Source: Bacteroidaceae bacterium (GTDB lineage Bacteria > Bacteroidota > Bacteroidia > Bacteroidales > Bacteroidaceae). From it: a stretch of 13,497 bases of DNA. The translations under genes and the position numbers were made by a program. This document shows positions 11,508 to 13,497 of this stretch, one piece after another. Every line of letters begins with the position of its first letter. Position 1 is the stretch's first letter. The DNA lies in contig JAFYMV010000111.1 of NCBI GenBank assembly GCA_017548225.1, forward strand, positions 1 through 13,497, read 5' to 3'. The notes below the pieces were generated by a model that was not told the DNA's origin, did not search any database, and saw only the letters and a program-made list of their open reading frames with translations.

Positions 11508-12221
11508 ATGAAAACTAAAATGTCTCTTTTGGCTGTAGCCGTAGTTATGGTTATGGCTTCGTGCGGTACTTCAAAGCAGTCGCAAAGTGATTTGATGATG
11601 ATGCAGATGATGCAAATGATGATGCAGAATCAGGGTGGTCAACAACAGCAGCAACAACAGCCTGCGACAAGTTCATTGGGTCAGGAAGTAGCTAAGAGCC
11701 CCGCTCAGCTCTATGCTGAAGATCCTAAGGCTGAGTCGATTCGCGCATGGGCTTTCTATAACGGCTTCTCTGACGACCAGTTGGAGGCTGTAGCGGCTGA
11801 CCTCGCTCGTGGTAACCTCTCTAACTCGTTGACCGTGTTCGTTCAGAACGCATTGGAGAATTTTGTTGATCGCTTGTCAAAGCAAGGACTCACCAATGAA
11901 GGCATTGCAAAGAAGAAGGTGAAGGATGATAAGACCACCAGCAAGTTGAAGGTTGTGTCTGAAAACTTGATTCAAGGCGCGAAGGTGGTAAAGGCTAATC
12001 GTTACAGACAAGCAGATGGCACAGAAACTGCTTATGTATGCGTAGAACTTGATCCCTCAGTTGTTGCCAACAAAATCAGAAATGAGGCCGAGATTATCAA
12101 TGCCATCAGTGACAACGAAGCTATGAAGATTGCCTTTAAATCACATATGTTTGATGAGACTATGCAAGAATCTTTTGAGCAATTCCGTGCAGCACAGGCA
12201 GGAACAACCGTAGCACAATGA
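11508..12221 (+). CDS. Met/Gln-rich outer-envelope lipoprotein with LPP20-like domain
   Basis: This 237-residue protein has a signal ending in VMASC, so Cys19 is the lipidated residue. Directly after it comes an unusual low-complexity tether: a Met/Gln run (about 30-42, LMMMQMMQMMMQ) and seven consecutive Gln (45-51). Residues about 75-182 show the LPP20-like pattern seen in Bacteroidota lipoproteins: an Ala-rich helix (EAVAADLARGNLSNSLTVFV, 93-112) then strands ending in GAKVVKANRYRQADGTETAYVCVEL (157-181). This family call is inference from pattern. Codons such as GCT, GGT and CGT are frequent, unlike the C-ending usage of ruvC, hinting at high expression. The start at 11508 is preferred over an in-frame TTG two codons earlier. 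Its TGA overlaps the ATG of the next gene by 4 bp (ATGA). Confidence 0.75.
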   Translation: MKTKMSLLAVAVVMVMASCGTSKQSQSDLMMMQMMQMMMQNQGGQQQQQQQPATSSLGQEVAKSPAQLYAEDPKAESIRAWAFYNGFSDDQLEAVAADLARGNLSNSLTVFVQNALENFVDRLSKQGLTNEGIAKKKVKDDKTTSKLKVVSENLIQGAKVVKANRYRQADGTETAYVCVELDPSVVANKIRNEAEIINAISDNEAMKIAFKSHMFDETMQESFEQFRAAQAGTTVAQ

Positions 12222-13105
12222 GAAAATTAACAACCATAATTGCATGTATATTCTTGGGCGCAACATTCGTTTGCGCCCAAGAATCATCTGATAGGGTAGA
12301 GCCACAGTGGCTCAAACATACACCCACATCCAAAACTTATGGAGTGTGCTATATCCCTGTCACCGTATATTCTACCGACATACAGTCGGCCTCAACATTG
12401 GCCTTGAATGAGTTGACCCGACACCTCCCACGCAACTGGAATGTGAGTACGGTTAGCGATGTTGAGCGCCACTCTTACATGGAACGCTCTGGAAATCAAA
12501 TCAATGCCAATAAGCGTACACAAAGCTATACGCTGAATGTAAAAAACGAAGGTGAGCCCGTGAGCATTCGTTGCAAAGAAGTCGATGCCTATTGGGTTGA
12601 GTCGTACATCGGTGGAAACCAACAGTTGAAGTATACCATCCTCTATCAGGTGTTGGCTCCTAACTTGAAGGGTGATTTTGAAACTACCTATACCACCACT
12701 CAATATGGTGTGCGTGGCTTGTGGCGCTCGATGATTGTACCCGGTTGGGGACAGTTCTACAAGGGTTCCAAGACCAAAGGAGCCGTATTCCTCGGTGGTA
12801 CAGCTGCATTAGCTGGAACGACAGTCTACTTCCAGAGCCGTATCATCAACTGCAGAAATCTGGCAGCACAGACCTATAACCCCGAGCACTTGCGCATCTA
12901 CTCGCGTCGCATCAGCAATTTCAGCACAGCTCGCAATGTGTGCATTGGTGCTACTGCTGCGCTCTATGTGTGGAACCTTGTTGATGCTGTAGTGGCTCCT
13001 GGTGCACGACGCATCGTAATCAAACCGGCCACCTTCGGTAATTACACACAAAGCAATAACGCCCTCTCTGAACCTTTCGGATTTGGCGCTGAATTTACTT
13101 TTTAA
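12218..13105 (+). CDS. Exported membrane protein: LPP20-like N-terminal part + DUF5683-like C-terminal part
   Basis: The 295-residue product has a Sec signal (1-20, cleaved before Gln21 after FVCA). Residues about 50-148 resemble the LPP20 pattern (STLALNELTRHLP, 59-71; YWVESYIGGNQQLKYTILYQVLAPN, 125-149). Residues about 168-262 match the DUF5683 pattern: LWRSMIVPGWGQFYKGS (168-184), two hydrophobic segments (187-205 and 240-260), and the PGWGQFYKG signature also seen in TM2-like small membrane domains. An AT-rich tail ends GFGAEFTF. It overlaps the preceding lipoprotein gene by 4 bp, so translation is probably coupled. I infer an envelope protein working with the lipoprotein; the actual function is unknown. 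The two domain calls are from memory of motifs, not from a search. Confidence 0.7.
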   Translation: MRKLTTIIACIFLGATFVCAQESSDRVEPQWLKHTPTSKTYGVCYIPVTVYSTDIQSASTLALNELTRHLPRNWNVSTVSDVERHSYMERSGNQINANKRTQSYTLNVKNEGEPVSIRCKEVDAYWVESYIGGNQQLKYTILYQVLAPNLKGDFETTYTTTQYGVRGLWRSMIVPGWGQFYKGSKTKGAVFLGGTAALAGTTVYFQSRIINCRNLAAQTYNPEHLRIYSRRISNFSTARNVCIGATAALYVWNLVDAVVAPGARRIVIKPATFGNYTQSNNALSEPFGFGAEFTF

Positions 13106-13134
13106 CTTTATAAAGAGATTTTGACAAGTAATAT

Positions 13135-13497
13135 ATGAAAAAGGTGCTTTATATTTTTCCTCTTTTGGCAACACTGCTCTTTGCAAGTTGTGAAACAGAG
13201 CTCCCCGAAACCATGGGAGGTATTTATGGCGTAGTCAGTGATGTAGAGAATGGTGAGCCTGTGCGTGGCGCTACGGTGATACTCTCTCCTGGTAACCAAA
13301 CCACGATAACAGGTTATGACGGCCGTTATGAATTTAGCGACCTGATGGCCGGACAATACAATCTTCAGGTATCGGCCAGTGGCTACAACACCAACAGCCG
13401 TAAAATAACCGTCGTTGCTGGCCGTAATGCATTGGGAGACATGCCCCTCTCTCCTATCGTAGAGTTGATGAATGTGCGCCTCTCAAGCAACTATTTC
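13135..13497 (+). CDS. Lipoprotein with carboxypeptidase-regulatory-like domain (runs off the window)
   Basis: The 121 visible residues begin MKKVLYIFPLLATLLFASCE, a lipoprotein signal with Cys19 in a FASC lipobox. Residues about 29-97 form a CarboxypepD_reg-like beta-sandwich: GIYGVVSDVENGEPVRGATV (29-48), ITGYDGRYEFSDLMAGQYNL (58-77), VSASGYNTNSRKITV (79-93). In Bacteroidota such domains start surface lipoproteins and SusC-like or adhesion proteins; here it sits directly after the lipidation site, so a surface or periplasmic binding lipoprotein is likely. The gene starts 29 bp after the DUF5683 gene stop, suggesting the same operon. The rest lies beyond the window, so the full role cannot be told. 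Confidence 0.85.
   Translation, partial: MKKVLYIFPLLATLLFASCETELPETMGGIYGVVSDVENGEPVRGATVILSPGNQTTITGYDGRYEFSDLMAGQYNLQVSASGYNTNSRKITVVAGRNALGDMPLSPIVELMNVRLSSNYF

Overview
The window looks like chromosomal DNA of a Bacteroidales bacterium (Bacteroides/Prevotella group). The evidence is the repeated TAnnTTTG -7 promoter boxes with TTTG-type -33 boxes, the absence of Shine-Dalgarno sequences (A-rich leaders instead), the SxxC-type lipobox proteins, and Bacteroidota-type families (DUF1015 next to serA/serC, DUF5683, a 306-aa SerA with Lys in place of the catalytic His). I could not run a search, so the genus is open. No phage, transposon, CRISPR array or toxin-antitoxin pair is visible.

Left part (1-4650): the 5' end of an ABC-F ATPase gene (minus) faces away from crcB, a fluoride channel (plus). 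A strong hairpin separates crcB from a converging serine biosynthesis operon read right to left: serC, serA, then a DUF1015 gene. Its promoter, upstream of serC, is close to ideal. serC makes O-phosphoserine from the product of serA; the phosphatase step (serB) is absent here, and DUF1015 is an unassigned partner. The spacers carry short AT-rich repeats of the AATTCTGAATT type.

Middle (4650-9220): a minus-strand pair, nadE (glutamine-dependent NAD synthetase) followed after 15 bp by a membrane-anchored lytic transglycosylase; then kbl (2-amino-3-ketobutyrate CoA ligase) with its own promoter and 3' hairpin; then tRNA-Ala(GGC) with promoter and terminator. From 8958 to 9220 there is no gene, but there is a structured, locally GC-rich island of unknown function and another copy of the AT-rich repeat.

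Right part (9221-13497): all genes on plus. ruvC (Holliday junction resolvase) is followed by a HAD-family 5'(3')-deoxyribonucleotidase-like gene with an unexplained C-terminal helical region. Then comes a string of exported proteins: a DUF4252-like periplasmic protein, a tiny lipoprotein with no ATG, a Met/Gln-rich lipoprotein with an LPP20-like domain, a translationally coupled LPP20-like + DUF5683 membrane protein, and a lipoprotein with a carboxypeptidase-regulatory-like domain cut by the window end. This envelope gene string is the best candidate for an undescribed system. The metabolic part is mostly ordinary, except for the SerA active site and the DUF1015 linkage.
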